Assembly (NCBI GenBank): GCA_023437285.1
Contig: JAEZGP010000255.1
Coordinates: 1-27,668, forward strand
Reading direction: 5' to 3'
DNA from: Actinomycetes bacterium
GTDB lineage: Bacteria; Actinomycetota; Actinomycetes; Mycobacteriales; Micromonosporaceae
Length of the DNA stretch: 27,668 nucleotides
Part shown: positions 7,225-14,849 of the stretch, in pieces
How positions within the stretch are numbered: the first letter of the stretch is position 1
Layout of the letters: each line of letters starts with the position of its first letter
Made by a program: the position numbers and the translations under genes
Notes under the pieces: generated by a model
Databases searched by the model: none
Told to the model about the DNA's origin: nothing
What the model saw: only the letters and a program-made list of their open reading frames with translations

Positions 7225-8460
7225 ATGCAGTCGTACGCGCCTTCGCGGCCCTCGTCGACGGTGTACGGGTCGCCCCGGTTGACGGTGGACGAGGACGATC
7301 TGCCACCGGCTTCCGGCGACGAGCCCGGCAAGGGCAAGAAGAAGCGCCGCAGGTTCCTGCCCACCGACCCGGGTTGGGCCAAGACCCTGTTCATCGTCGG
7401 CGCGGTGCTGATGCTCATCAGCGGCATCAGCGGCGGCATCGTGGTGACCGGCCGCATCATGATCGCGTACGCCACCAAGGACATCAAGCAGGAAGACCTC
7501 ATCCCGGACGAGATCCGGGCGGCCGGCAAGAACATCGACGGCGAGCTGAACATCCTGCTGCTGGGCCTGGACGAGCGTAAGAACAGCGACGCGGCGATCC
7601 GGACCGACTCGATCATCATCGTGCACGTGCCCAAGACGCACGACAACGTCTATTTGATCTCGCTGCCGCGCGACACGAAGGTCGACATCCCGGCGATGCC
7701 GGACTTCGACTTTCCCGGCCGGGCCAACGCGAAGCTCACCGAGGTCTACCAGGTTGGCAACCAGAAGAACGGCAGGCCGGACGACTCGGCGGCCGGTCGC
7801 AAGCGCGGCGTCACCGCCACCGCCCGCGTGATCAACCAACTGGTGCCCGGCGGCATCAAGTTCAACGCGATCTCGATCATCAACTACGAGGGCTTCAAGA
7901 AGCTGGTGCAGGCGCTGGGTGGCGTGCACATGTGCATCGACCAGGTCGTGCAGTCCGAGCACTACGACATCAACGGCAAATACCACACCAGCACGAGCCT
8001 GGAGGGCGTGGCGCCGTACACGTACAAGAAGGGGTGTCGCAACCTCAAGGCGTGGGAGGCGCTCGATTACGCGCGCCAGCGGCATCTGCCGAAGGGCGAC
8101 TACGACCGCCAGCGTCACCAGCAGCAACTGCTCCGGGCGATCTTTTCGAAGTTGCTGAGCAAGGGTACCCTCACCGACATGGGCAAGGTCAACGAGCTGC
8201 GCAAAGCCGCCGGTGACCTGCTGACCCTGGACCTGGGCAAGGTGCCGATCGAGGACTGGCTGTTCTCCTTCAAGCATCTCAAGGAGTCGAACGTCGTGAT
8301 GGTGAAGACCAACGGCGGCGACTGGGCCAGCGAAACGATCAACGGCCTGTCCTACCAGGTGCTCAACGAGGACAGCATGGAGTTGCTCAAGGCCGTGAAC
8401 GAGGACAAGGTGTACGAGTTCCTGACCCAGCATCCGAGCTGGATCGCCAAGGCCAAGTAG
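7225..8460 (+). CDS. LCP (LytR-CpsA-Psr) family protein 2
   Basis: 411 aa. A charged cytoplasmic N-terminus with a Lys/Arg cluster (about 36-43) precedes a membrane helix (about 54-80) and a periplasm-side LCP domain from about 107. Key residues: LGLDERK, RTD (R126, D128), SLPRD (R149, D150) and the R-Q-R-H region near 285. C237 and C271 are placed to form a disulfide. Compared with LCP 1 there is an inserted segment, about 175-195 (N-Q-K-N-G-R-P-D-D-S-A-A-G-R-K-R). Start ATG 7225 is chosen because GGAG lies 5 nt upstream and the N-terminus then aligns with that of LCP 3 (S-S-T-V-Y-G-S-P shared); ATG 7201 is possible. It ends 6 bp before LCP 3, so the two are co-transcribed tandem duplicates. 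Confidence 0.92.
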   Translation: MQSYAPSRPSSTVYGSPRLTVDEDDLPPASGDEPGKGKKKRRRFLPTDPGWAKTLFIVGAVLMLISGISGGIVVTGRIMIAYATKDIKQEDLIPDEIRAAGKNIDGELNILLLGLDERKNSDAAIRTDSIIIVHVPKTHDNVYLISLPRDTKVDIPAMPDFDFPGRANAKLTEVYQVGNQKNGRPDDSAAGRKRGVTATARVINQLVPGGIKFNAISIINYEGFKKLVQALGGVHMCIDQVVQSEHYDINGKYHTSTSLEGVAPYTYKKGCRNLKAWEALDYARQRHLPKGDYDRQRHQQQLLRAIFSKLLSKGTLTDMGKVNELRKAAGDLLTLDLGKVPIEDWLFSFKHLKESNVVMVKTNGGDWASETINGLSYQVLNEDSMELLKAVNEDKVYEFLTQHPSWIAKAK

Positions 8461-8466
8461 CCCGTA

Positions 8467-9705
8467 ATGTCCTCGCCTGCGTCGTCGCCGCGATCGAGCT
8501 CCACCGTGTACGGTTCGCCCGTCGCGGCCGACGACCAGGACGACCCGCCGGCCCCCGACGACGAGCCGGACAAGGGCAAGAAGAAAAAGCGCCAGCGCTT
8601 CCTGCCCACCGATCCCGGCTGGGCGAAGGTGCTGTTCATCATCGGTGTCGTGCTGGTCGTGGTCAGCGGGATCAGCGGCGCGGTCGTCGTGACGGGCCGC
8701 ATCCTGGTCGCCTACGCCACGAGTGACATCAAGCAGGAAGACCTCATTCCGGACGAGATCCGGGCGGCCGGCAAGAACATCGACGGCGAGCTGAACATCC
8801 TGCTGCTCGGCCTGGACGAGCGCAAGAACAGTGACGCGCCGATCCGGACCGACTCCATCATCATCATCAACATTCCGAAGTCGCACGACGCCGTTTACCT
8901 GATCTCGCTTCCGCGGGACACGAAAGTCACCGTGCCGGCCATGCCCGACTTCAACCACCCCGGCGGCGAGACCCGCAAGCTCACCGAGGTTTACCAGATC
9001 GGCAACCAGAAGGACGGCCGGCCGGATGATTCGGCGGCCGGCCGCAAGCGCGGCGTCACGGCGACCGCCCGGGCCATCAACGAGCTGGTGCCCGGGGGCA
9101 TCAAGTTCAACGCGATCTCGATCATCAACTACGAGGGCTTCAAGAAGCTGGTCGAGGCGCTGGGTGGCGTGCACATGTGCATCGACCAGGTCGTGCAGTC
9201 CGAGCACTACGACGTCAACGGCAAGTACCACACCAGTACCAGCCGCGAGGGCGTACAGCCGTACACGTACAAGAAGGGCTGCCGCGACCTCAAGGCGTGG
9301 GAGGCGCTCGACTACGCGCGCCAGCGGCATCTGCCGAAGGGTGACTACGACCGCCAGCGTCACCAGCAGCAACTGCTCCGGGCGATCTTCTCGAAGCTGC
9401 TGAGCAAAGGCACGCTCACCGACATCAGCAAGTTCACGGCGTTGAAGTCGGCGGCCGGTGACCTGCTCACCCTCGACCTGGGCAAGGTGCCGATCGAGGA
9501 CTGGCTGTTCTCCTTCAAGCATCTCAGCGAAGACGACGTCGTCATGATCAAAACTAACGGCGGCGACCTGTCCAGCGAGATCATCAACGGCACGTGGTAC
9601 GAGGTGCTCAACGAGGACAGCATGGAGCTGCTCAAGGCCGTCAAGGAAGACAAGGTCTACGACTTCCTGACCCAGCATCCGAGCTGGATCGCCAAGAGCA
9701 AGTGA
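8467..9705 (+). CDS. LCP (LytR-CpsA-Psr) family protein 3, tandem duplicate of LCP 2
   Basis: 412 aa with the same plan as LCP 2: cytoplasmic Lys-rich tail, one helix (about 55-81), extracytoplasmic LCP domain with RTD and SLPRD, and cysteines C238 and C272. By eye the LCP domains are roughly 85% identical in protein. Several DNA blocks match almost base for base, including third codon positions, around 7490-7610/8730-8850 and 7855-7975/9105-9225. Divergence is concentrated in patches (D-F-D-F-P-G-R-A-N versus D-F-N-H-P-G-G-E-T, and the region after TLTD). The ATG lies 6 bp after the LCP 2 stop with only a weak ribosome-binding site, so translation is probably coupled. The two may differ in polymer specificity; this is inference. 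Confidence 0.92.
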   Translation: MSSPASSPRSSSTVYGSPVAADDQDDPPAPDDEPDKGKKKKRQRFLPTDPGWAKVLFIIGVVLVVVSGISGAVVVTGRILVAYATSDIKQEDLIPDEIRAAGKNIDGELNILLLGLDERKNSDAPIRTDSIIIINIPKSHDAVYLISLPRDTKVTVPAMPDFNHPGGETRKLTEVYQIGNQKDGRPDDSAAGRKRGVTATARAINELVPGGIKFNAISIINYEGFKKLVEALGGVHMCIDQVVQSEHYDVNGKYHTSTSREGVQPYTYKKGCRDLKAWEALDYARQRHLPKGDYDRQRHQQQLLRAIFSKLLSKGTLTDISKFTALKSAAGDLLTLDLGKVPIEDWLFSFKHLSEDDVVMIKTNGGDLSSEIINGTWYEVLNEDSMELLKAVKEDKVYDFLTQHPSWIAKSK

Positions 9706-9814
9706 CGCCGCCGCCCGCGCGAGCGCGAGCAATCTTCGCCAGTTCGTACCTCTGGGCAGCGATCTTCCACGTAGGGTGACCAGCGTAGGCAGCTACCACC
9801 CGTAGGGGAGCGCC

Positions 9815-10891
9815 ATGTCCGTCCCATCGGCGGGTTCGGACGAGTCGCCGGGTTCGGACGAGCCCGCCGACGCGGGCCATAGCCACCGCGCCACCCGCCA
9901 GGCCACCAACACCACGCGACGCGGCCGCAGGGCCGTGCTGGTCGGCCTGCTCGTCCTCGTTCTCGTCGGCGCCGCCGGACTGGTGGCGACGCGGGCCGCG
10001 GTCTGGATATACGACCGGGCCGTGCGGCGCGACGTGCTGCTCGACCCGGACGCGCGGGCTGCGGGCTCCGGCGTCGCCGGCCCGCTGAACCTGCTGCTCC
10101 TCGGCTCGGACAAGCGTCGCTCGAACCCGGCGATGGGCGAGCGCGCCGACACGATCATCATCGTCCACCTCACCCGCGACCTGGACCACGCGTTCCTGAT
10201 CTCCATCCCGAGGGACCTGCTGGTCGATATCCCGGCCCAGCCGGGCACGAGTTTCCCCGGCGCGCGTACGAAGATCAACGCGGCGTTCGAGTACGGCGGC
10301 GCGCCACTCGTCGCGAGCACCCTGAGCAACCTCACCGGGATCCGGTTCGACGGCGCCGCGGTGATCGACTTTGCCGGGCTGCGGGCGGCCGTCACGGTGC
10401 TCGGCGGCGTGCGGATGTGCGTGGACACCCGCACGGTGTCGATCCATACCGGCGCCGTGTTCGAGAAGGGCTGCCGGCGGATGGACGCCAAGCAGGCGCT
10501 GGACTACCTGCGCCAGCGCGACTCGCTGCCCGATGGCGACTTCGGCCGCCAGCGCCATCAGCAGCAGTTCATCAAGGCGCTCGCGGCGGAGGCCCGCCGG
10601 CAGAACCTGCTGTTGCACCCCCTCAAGCTCGACAGGCTGCTGCGCAGCGTCGCGTCGTCGCTGGTCGTGGACCTCGGTGACGTGTCCGTGACCGACCTGC
10701 TGTGGTCGGTGCGGGGCATCAGCGAGCAGAACCTGACGGGTATCCGCCTGCCGGCCTACTCCGACATGATCGACAACATCTCGTACGTGCTGGCCGAACA
10801 GCCACGCGCCCCCGACCTGTTCGCGGCCGTACGCACGGACACCCTCGCGGCCTGGGCCAGTGCCAACCCGAAGTGGGTCAACCGGATCTGA
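9815..10891 (+). CDS. LCP (LytR-CpsA-Psr) family protein 4
   Basis: 358 aa, shorter than the other three. The cytoplasmic tail is Ser/Asp-rich then Arg-rich, a membrane helix spans about 40-60, and the LCP domain starts near 90 (LNLLLLGSDKR). Conserved residues are GSD, RAD (R110, D112), SIPRD (R133, D134) and DYLRQRDSLPDGDFGRQRH. Cysteines C202 and C220 match the positions of the pair in LCP 2 and 3, with a shorter segment between them. AGGGGAG just upstream of ATG 9815 is a good ribosome-binding site. The 109-bp gap after LCP 3 allows either read-through or its own promoter. Probable role: transfer of a cell-wall glycopolymer to peptidoglycan; substrate unknown. Confidence 0.92.
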   Translation: MSVPSAGSDESPGSDEPADAGHSHRATRQATNTTRRGRRAVLVGLLVLVLVGAAGLVATRAAVWIYDRAVRRDVLLDPDARAAGSGVAGPLNLLLLGSDKRRSNPAMGERADTIIIVHLTRDLDHAFLISIPRDLLVDIPAQPGTSFPGARTKINAAFEYGGAPLVASTLSNLTGIRFDGAAVIDFAGLRAAVTVLGGVRMCVDTRTVSIHTGAVFEKGCRRMDAKQALDYLRQRDSLPDGDFGRQRHQQQFIKALAAEARRQNLLLHPLKLDRLLRSVASSLVVDLGDVSVTDLLWSVRGISEQNLTGIRLPAYSDMIDNISYVLAEQPRAPDLFAAVRTDTLAAWASANPKWVNRI

Positions 10892-10903
10892 GCGTGGCTG
10901 GGG

Positions 10904-10909
10904 TATACA
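10904..10909 (+). promoter_or_regulatory. -10 box TATACA for leaderless rhodanese gene
   Basis: TATACA ends 6 nt before GTG 10916. It lies immediately after the LCP 4 stop and implies a separate transcription unit. Confidence 0.4.
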
Positions 10910-10915
10910 GAGTGG

Positions 10916-11254
10916 GTGTTCGGACCTCCTCCCGTGCCCTCCGTGGCCGCCACCGATGTCACCGATGACGACTTCCTGCTCGACGTCCGCGACGACGACG
11001 AGTGGCTGGCCGGCCACGCCGAGGGCGCCCACCACGTGCCCATGATGGAACTGCTGGCCCGGCTCGACGAGGTGCCGCAGGACCGCGACGTCGTGGTCGT
11101 GTGCAAGGTCGGCGGCCGGTCGGCACAGGTCACGGCCTATCTCGCGGCGAACGGTTGGGACCGGGTGCGCAACCTCGACGGCGGCATGCTCGCCTGGGTC
11201 GGCGTCGGCCGGCCGATGGTGAGCGAGGACGGACATGCTGCCCGCGTCATCTAG
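10916..11254 (+). CDS. Single-domain rhodanese-like protein
   Basis: 112 aa. The fold landmarks are present: LLDVRDDDEWLAGHAEGAHHVPMM (strand with D-V-R and the G-H motif), then VVVVCKVGGRSAQVTAYLAANGW with the active-site loop C-K-V-G-G-R-S, and NLDGGMLAW near the end. The cysteine is kept, so persulfide or sulfurtransferase activity in the cytoplasm is plausible, with donor and acceptor unknown. GTG is the start because a TATACA box lies 6 nt upstream and no ribosome-binding site is present. Its last 20 bp overlap the following phosphodiesterase gene in another frame. Confidence 0.85.
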   Translation: MFGPPPVPSVAATDVTDDDFLLDVRDDDEWLAGHAEGAHHVPMMELLARLDEVPQDRDVVVVCKVGGRSAQVTAYLAANGWDRVRNLDGGMLAWVGVGRPMVSEDGHAARVI

Positions 11255-12002
11255 CGAAGCCGGGTCATCGAGCGAGGGGCCGCTGGTCTTCGCCCACCGG
11301 GGCAGCATGCCCGAGCACACGCTCGACGCGTACCGCGACGCGATCGACGTCGGCGCCGACGGGCTGGAGTGCGACGTCCGGCTGACCCGCGACGGGCACC
11401 TGATCTGCATCCACGACCGGCGGCTGGACCGTACGAGCAACGGCCGCGGCCCGGTGAGCACCACGCGGCTGGCGGACCTGCACGGGCTGGAGTTCGGCGG
11501 GTCGCTCGGCATCCTGACGCTGGAGACGCTGCTGCGCACGGTGCTCGACGCGGGCCGGCCGCTGCGCCTGCTCATCGAGACCAAGCATCCGACCCGGCAC
11601 GGCGCCAGGGTGGAGCGGGCCCTGGTGGCGATGCTCGACAAGTACGGCCTGGCGACGGCCGATCCGGCCGCACCCGTGCAGGTGACGGTGATGAGCTTCG
11701 CGGCCCTGGCGCTGCGCCGCATCCGGGCCCTGGCGCCGACGCTGCCCACGGTCTACCTCGTCGAGTACGTGCCGCCGGGTGTACGTACGGCCCGCCTGCC
11801 GTTCGGGGCGGAGATCCTGGGCCCGGGCGTCAGCGCGCTGCGTGCCCACCCCGACCTGATCCGGTACGCGCACGCCCGGGGACGCCGCGCGTACGTGTGG
11901 ACCGTCAACACCGACGCCGATCTTGATCTTGCACTGCGTCTCGGGGCGGATGGGATCATTACGGACCGGCCGAAATTTGTTTTGGGGGCGCTAGGCCGCT
12001 GA
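11235..12002 (+). CDS. Glycerophosphodiester phosphodiesterase
   Basis: 255 aa GDPD-family TIM barrel. Catalytic motifs: VFAHRGSMPEHT with the HRG histidine, LECDVRLTRDGHLICIHD supplying the metal-binding E-x-D and the second histidine, then LLIETK (metal-binding Glu) and a final AYVWTVNTDADLD...GADGIITDRP block. It should hydrolyse glycerophosphodiesters to glycerol 3-phosphate and an alcohol. No signal peptide is seen, so it is probably cytoplasmic, acting in phospholipid turnover. The ATG 11235 start overlaps the rhodanese gene by 20 bp, implying co-expression. A later start is unlikely because the barrel begins at residue ~16. Confidence 0.9.
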   Translation: MLPASSSEAGSSSEGPLVFAHRGSMPEHTLDAYRDAIDVGADGLECDVRLTRDGHLICIHDRRLDRTSNGRGPVSTTRLADLHGLEFGGSLGILTLETLLRTVLDAGRPLRLLIETKHPTRHGARVERALVAMLDKYGLATADPAAPVQVTVMSFAALALRRIRALAPTLPTVYLVEYVPPGVRTARLPFGAEILGPGVSALRAHPDLIRYAHARGRRAYVWTVNTDADLDLALRLGADGIITDRPKFVLGALGR

Positions 12003-12043
12003 CCTGGCGTTTGCACGTGCACCGACCCGTGCATTCGCCTCCG

Positions 12044-12049
12044 TAATAT
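12044..12049 (+). promoter_or_regulatory. -10 box TAATAT upstream of histidine kinase
   Basis: TAATAT lies in a short AT-richer patch 24 nt before ATG 12074. AGGGGG (12063-12068) then serves as ribosome-binding site, so this gene would have a short leader. No good -35 at 17-18 bp spacing. Confidence 0.35.
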
Positions 12050-12073
12050 GAAAGTGACGCCTAGGGGGCTGCC

Positions 12074-13306
12074 ATGCGCCCACAAAGCGGGCAGACTCTA
12101 CACATGCACGTCGATTATCGGCGCCTCGTCGACGGCCTTAATATCACCGCGGACATGGCCACCGACCCGGAACAGGACCTGCCGGCGGTGAGCCAACTCG
12201 TGGACACCCTCGCCGTGGCCACGCAGGCGGCCGGCGCCACCTTCACGGCATACGACGCGAACGGCGGCCGGGTCGTCGCCGCCACCGGTGCGATGGAGTG
12301 GGCGCTCGGCCAGCCCATCGCCCCCGAGCACGTCGTCCCCGAGATTCCCCGGGTCTGGTCCGGCCGCGTCGAGGTGTTGCCGCCGAGCCTGGCTGAGCCG
12401 CTGCTCAGCCGGGGCCTGCTGCGGATGGTGGGTGCCCGCGTCGGCCCCGCCGACGAGCCGATCGGCGCCATGCACGTCTACTACGCCCAGCGCTGGGGCG
12501 AGATCAACCAGGACCTCGTCGGCGCCGTGATCCTTGTCGCGAACTGCATGCACCGGCTCTACCGGGACCGCAAGGACCTCACCCTCGACCGGTCACCCGC
12601 CGAGGACGACCGCGACCTCTTCCTCGCCGCCGCGGGCCACGAACTGCGCACGCCGGTCACCGTCATCAAGGGGTACGCCGGAACGCTCGCCGACCGGTGG
12701 GAGGCCCTCGACGACCACGAGCGCCGGGGTGCCGCCCAGGTGTTGACCCAGCGCGCCGACGAACTCGCCCGGCTGGTCGATCGCCTGCTCGCCGCCGCCG
12801 GCGGCCGGTCGGCCCAGTACTGGCTCACTCGGTCCGTACCGTTTGATCTTCTTGAGGCCCTGCACCGCGCGGTGGCCGACCTGCCCGTGCCGCCGCGTGA
12901 GTCGGTGAAGCTGGAGCTGCCCCCCGCGCTGCCGGCGGCGTACGGCGACCCCGCGGCCCTCTCGATGATCGTCGCGGAGCTGGTCGGCAACGCCCTGCGC
13001 CATGCCGAGCCGCCGGTTGACGTCGAGGCGGGCAGCGACGAACGCAGCGTCTATTTCCGGATCGGCGACCGGGGTCCGGGCATCGACCCCCGGCACGCCG
13101 AGCGCGCTTTCGAGCGATTCTGGCAGGGCAAGCGGCCCGTCGAGAATGGAGGCGTAGGCTTGGGTCTCTATCTGGTCAGACGCATCATCGAGCGACAAAA
13201 CGGGTGGGTATCGCTGCGCCCCCGCGACGGCGGCGGTACGGTCGCCGAGGTACGCCTGCCGCGCGCCGACGTTGCGCACCGATCGCGGGTGGTAGGGGAG
13301 GCATGA
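12074..13306 (+). CDS. Soluble sensor histidine kinase with GAF-like N-terminus
   Basis: 410 aa and no membrane segment. Residues ~30-160 look like a GAF-type sensor (alternating strands ending in PIGAMHVYYAQRWGEINQDLV). A HisKA dimerisation helix follows with the H-box AAGHELRTPVTVIKGY (phospho-acceptor H189). The HATPase_c domain has the N-box AELVGNALRH (~301-310), G1 DRGPGID (~332-338), F-box ERFW and G2 GVGLGLYLV (~360-367). The protein should autophosphorylate in response to a cytoplasmic signal. ATG 12074 has AGGGGG 5 nt upstream; ATG 12104 is an alternative giving 400 aa. Its TGA overlaps the ATG of an RsbW-like ATPase (ATGA), and no response regulator is adjacent, so the phospho-target is elsewhere or the output runs through that neighbour. 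Confidence 0.88.
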   Translation: MRPQSGQTLHMHVDYRRLVDGLNITADMATDPEQDLPAVSQLVDTLAVATQAAGATFTAYDANGGRVVAATGAMEWALGQPIAPEHVVPEIPRVWSGRVEVLPPSLAEPLLSRGLLRMVGARVGPADEPIGAMHVYYAQRWGEINQDLVGAVILVANCMHRLYRDRKDLTLDRSPAEDDRDLFLAAAGHELRTPVTVIKGYAGTLADRWEALDDHERRGAAQVLTQRADELARLVDRLLAAAGGRSAQYWLTRSVPFDLLEALHRAVADLPVPPRESVKLELPPALPAAYGDPAALSMIVAELVGNALRHAEPPVDVEAGSDERSVYFRIGDRGPGIDPRHAERAFERFWQGKRPVENGGVGLGLYLVRRIIERQNGWVSLRPRDGGGTVAEVRLPRADVAHRSRVVGEA

Positions 13307-13758
13307 GCGTGTCGACCGCGGTCCGCGAGCAGGCGTGGTGCCTGGTCGTGCCGCATCACGCCCGCGGCGCAGGCCTGGCCAGGCGCCGCCTCGCCCACGA
13401 CCTCGGCGACCTGGTCTCCGCGGAACTGCTCTCCGACACCGTGACCGTGGTCGCCGAGCTGGTCGGCAACGCGGTGCGGCACGCCGCGCCGCTGCCCGGC
13501 GACGTCGTGCGCGTCGCCTGGTGCCTGCGTACGGGCGGCACCGACGTGGCCGTGGAGGTCCGCGTCACCGACGGTGGTTCCGATCACGGGCCCACCCCAC
13601 GGCAGGCGACCCCCGAGTCGGTCGACGGTCGGGGCCTGGCGATCATCGACGCGCTCGCCCAACGGTGGGGCGTCATCCGCGACGGCCTGGGTCAATGCGT
13701 CTGGGCCGAGCTTTATCGACCGGTCCTCGGCCCTGCGCTGCCGGTGCCGGGCGAGTAG
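13303..13758 (+). CDS. RsbW/SpoIIAB-like ATP-binding protein (anti-sigma-type kinase)
   Basis: 151 aa stand-alone HATPase_c_2 domain of the kind common in actinobacterial regulation. The N-box reads AELVGNAVRHAAP (~51-63), the G1 region RVTDGGSDHGP is degenerate compared with D-x-G-x-G, and the C-terminal part has DGRGLAIIDALAQRWG followed by VWAEL, a pattern typical of this group. Such proteins bind ATP and either phosphorylate an anti-anti-sigma factor or sequester a sigma factor; no partner gene is nearby. ATG 13303 is supported by AGGGGAGG just upstream and a 4-bp overlap with the histidine kinase. Its N-box is almost the same as that of the kinase (A-E-L-V-G-N-A-L-R-H versus A-E-L-V-G-N-A-V-R-H). 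Confidence 0.85.
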   Translation: MSVSTAVREQAWCLVVPHHARGAGLARRRLAHDLGDLVSAELLSDTVTVVAELVGNAVRHAAPLPGDVVRVAWCLRTGGTDVAVEVRVTDGGSDHGPTPRQATPESVDGRGLAIIDALAQRWGVIRDGLGQCVWAELYRPVLGPALPVPGE

Positions 13759-13762
13759 GACC

Positions 13763-13768
13763 TAAGCT
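13763..13768 (+). promoter_or_regulatory. -10 box TAAGCT for DUF5926 gene
   Basis: TAAGCT ends 8 nt before GTG 13777. The CCTCCC in between is the reverse sense of a ribosome-binding site, so initiation is probably leaderless or nearly so. Confidence 0.4.
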
Positions 13769-13776
13769 TTCCTCCC

Positions 13777-14646
13777 GTGAGCAAGCGTCGAAAGCACGCC
13801 GGTGAGGCTGGCGCCAAACGGCCCAAGGTCCGCGATGTCTTCGTGCCACGGCCGTTCGAAGGGCTGGCCGGCGAGGCCGACTGGATCGCCCTGCGCGAAC
13901 TGGTGCCCGCGGCGAGCGCGCCGGTGCGGCTGCGTCCGGAGTACGGCGACCGCGACGTGACCGTCGCGACGGTCCTGCCGATGGCGTGGCCGGCCCTGAC
14001 CAAGCCCGACGGGCGGATCTTCCTGGGGCTGCAACGCCACCAGCAGTCCGGCGACGTGAGCCGCGACATCGCGGTCGCGCTGCTCAACGCGCTCGACGTG
14101 ACCGACCCGGGTGGCCCGGTCAGCGTGCCGCCGCTGCCGGGCGAGGGCCCGCGGCTGCAGGACATCCTGGTCGACGGCGCGCTCGACGTGACCGTCCACA
14201 CCGGCTTCGACTTCTGGCTCGACAACGACCCGGGCGACGACCCCACGGTGGCCGCCTCGCTGGAGCGGGCCAACGCCTCCGTGCAGCCGACGGTGAAGCT
14301 CGCCGCCGTGCCGGCCGCGTACTGGTGCCGGGTGCCGGAGAAGGCGCACGTGCGCTGGGTGCTCGCCGACGACGAGGAGCCCGCGCTGGCCGCGCTGGCC
14401 CGGCTCGGGGCCGCCAGCGCGCTGTCGCTGGGGGACAACACCAGGTTCGCGGGCATGTTCCGGGCCCATGGCCGCCTGGTGCCGGTCTGGGACCTGCCGC
14501 CGGACGCCGAGCCGGGTGAGTGGGAGACCCCGCTGGCGGAGTTCGCCAAGCGGTACGCCGAGGCGATGGCGACCGACGCGGAACTGACCGCGGCGCAGCG
14601 GCGTACCCGCCAGGGCCTGCTGGGTCGTCAGCTGACCCTCCGCTGA
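13777..14646 (+). CDS. DUF5926 family protein
   Basis: 289 aa. A basic N-terminus (S-K-R-R-K-H-A) leads to KRPKVRDVFVPRPFEGLAGE and WIALRELVPAASAPVRL, which I recognise as the DUF5926 signature of actinobacteria. A central part contains VTVATVLPMAWPAL, and the C-terminus is charged (QRRTRQGLLGRQLTL). No membrane segment or catalytic motif is apparent, and no function is established to my knowledge. The GTG start is fixed by the TAAGCT box upstream and by the conserved M-S-K-R-R-K beginning. It follows the RsbW-like gene by 18 bp and is followed by a ~200-bp regulatory gap. Confidence 0.85.
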   Translation: MSKRRKHAGEAGAKRPKVRDVFVPRPFEGLAGEADWIALRELVPAASAPVRLRPEYGDRDVTVATVLPMAWPALTKPDGRIFLGLQRHQQSGDVSRDIAVALLNALDVTDPGGPVSVPPLPGEGPRLQDILVDGALDVTVHTGFDFWLDNDPGDDPTVAASLERANASVQPTVKLAAVPAAYWCRVPEKAHVRWVLADDEEPALAALARLGAASALSLGDNTRFAGMFRAHGRLVPVWDLPPDAEPGEWETPLAEFAKRYAEAMATDAELTAAQRRTRQGLLGRQLTLR

Positions 14647-14780
14647 CCGGAAATGTGATATTCGCCACTATCTATCAACGGCGATAAGTGCCCAGGTCGG
14701 TCCGGGGACGCGCGCGACCGGCGTCATGAATACCACATTCATCCGGGATTCATTCAGGCCGATTCCGGTCTCAACATCTT

Positions 14781-14808
14781 CTGTCATGTCGCCGCGACAA
14801 CTTAACGT
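14781..14808 (+). promoter_or_regulatory. Candidate promoter CTGTCA-16-TAACGT
   Basis: CTGTCA (14781-14786) and TAACGT (14803-14808) are 16 bp apart in an AT-richer gap. Transcription would begin near 14815, leaving a leader of about 35 nt with a GAAGGG ribosome-binding site (14838-14843) before ATG 14850. The rest of the gap (14647-14780) shows no further feature I can support. Confidence 0.4.
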
Positions 14809-14849
14809 AGTGCAACGACGACTTACAGGTGAACACCGAAGGGTGCGTC

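Noticed and set aside
7129..9732. Very long antisense open frame opposite LCP 2 and LCP 3
   Set aside because: It mirrors the codon bias of the LCP genes (His/Val/Arg-rich, repeated twice as the LCP genes are) and has no recognisable domain.
9641..11749. Long minus-strand open frame opposite LCP 4, rhodanese and GDPD
   Set aside because: High-GC shadow crossing three well-supported plus-strand genes; low-complexity Arg/Ser composition.
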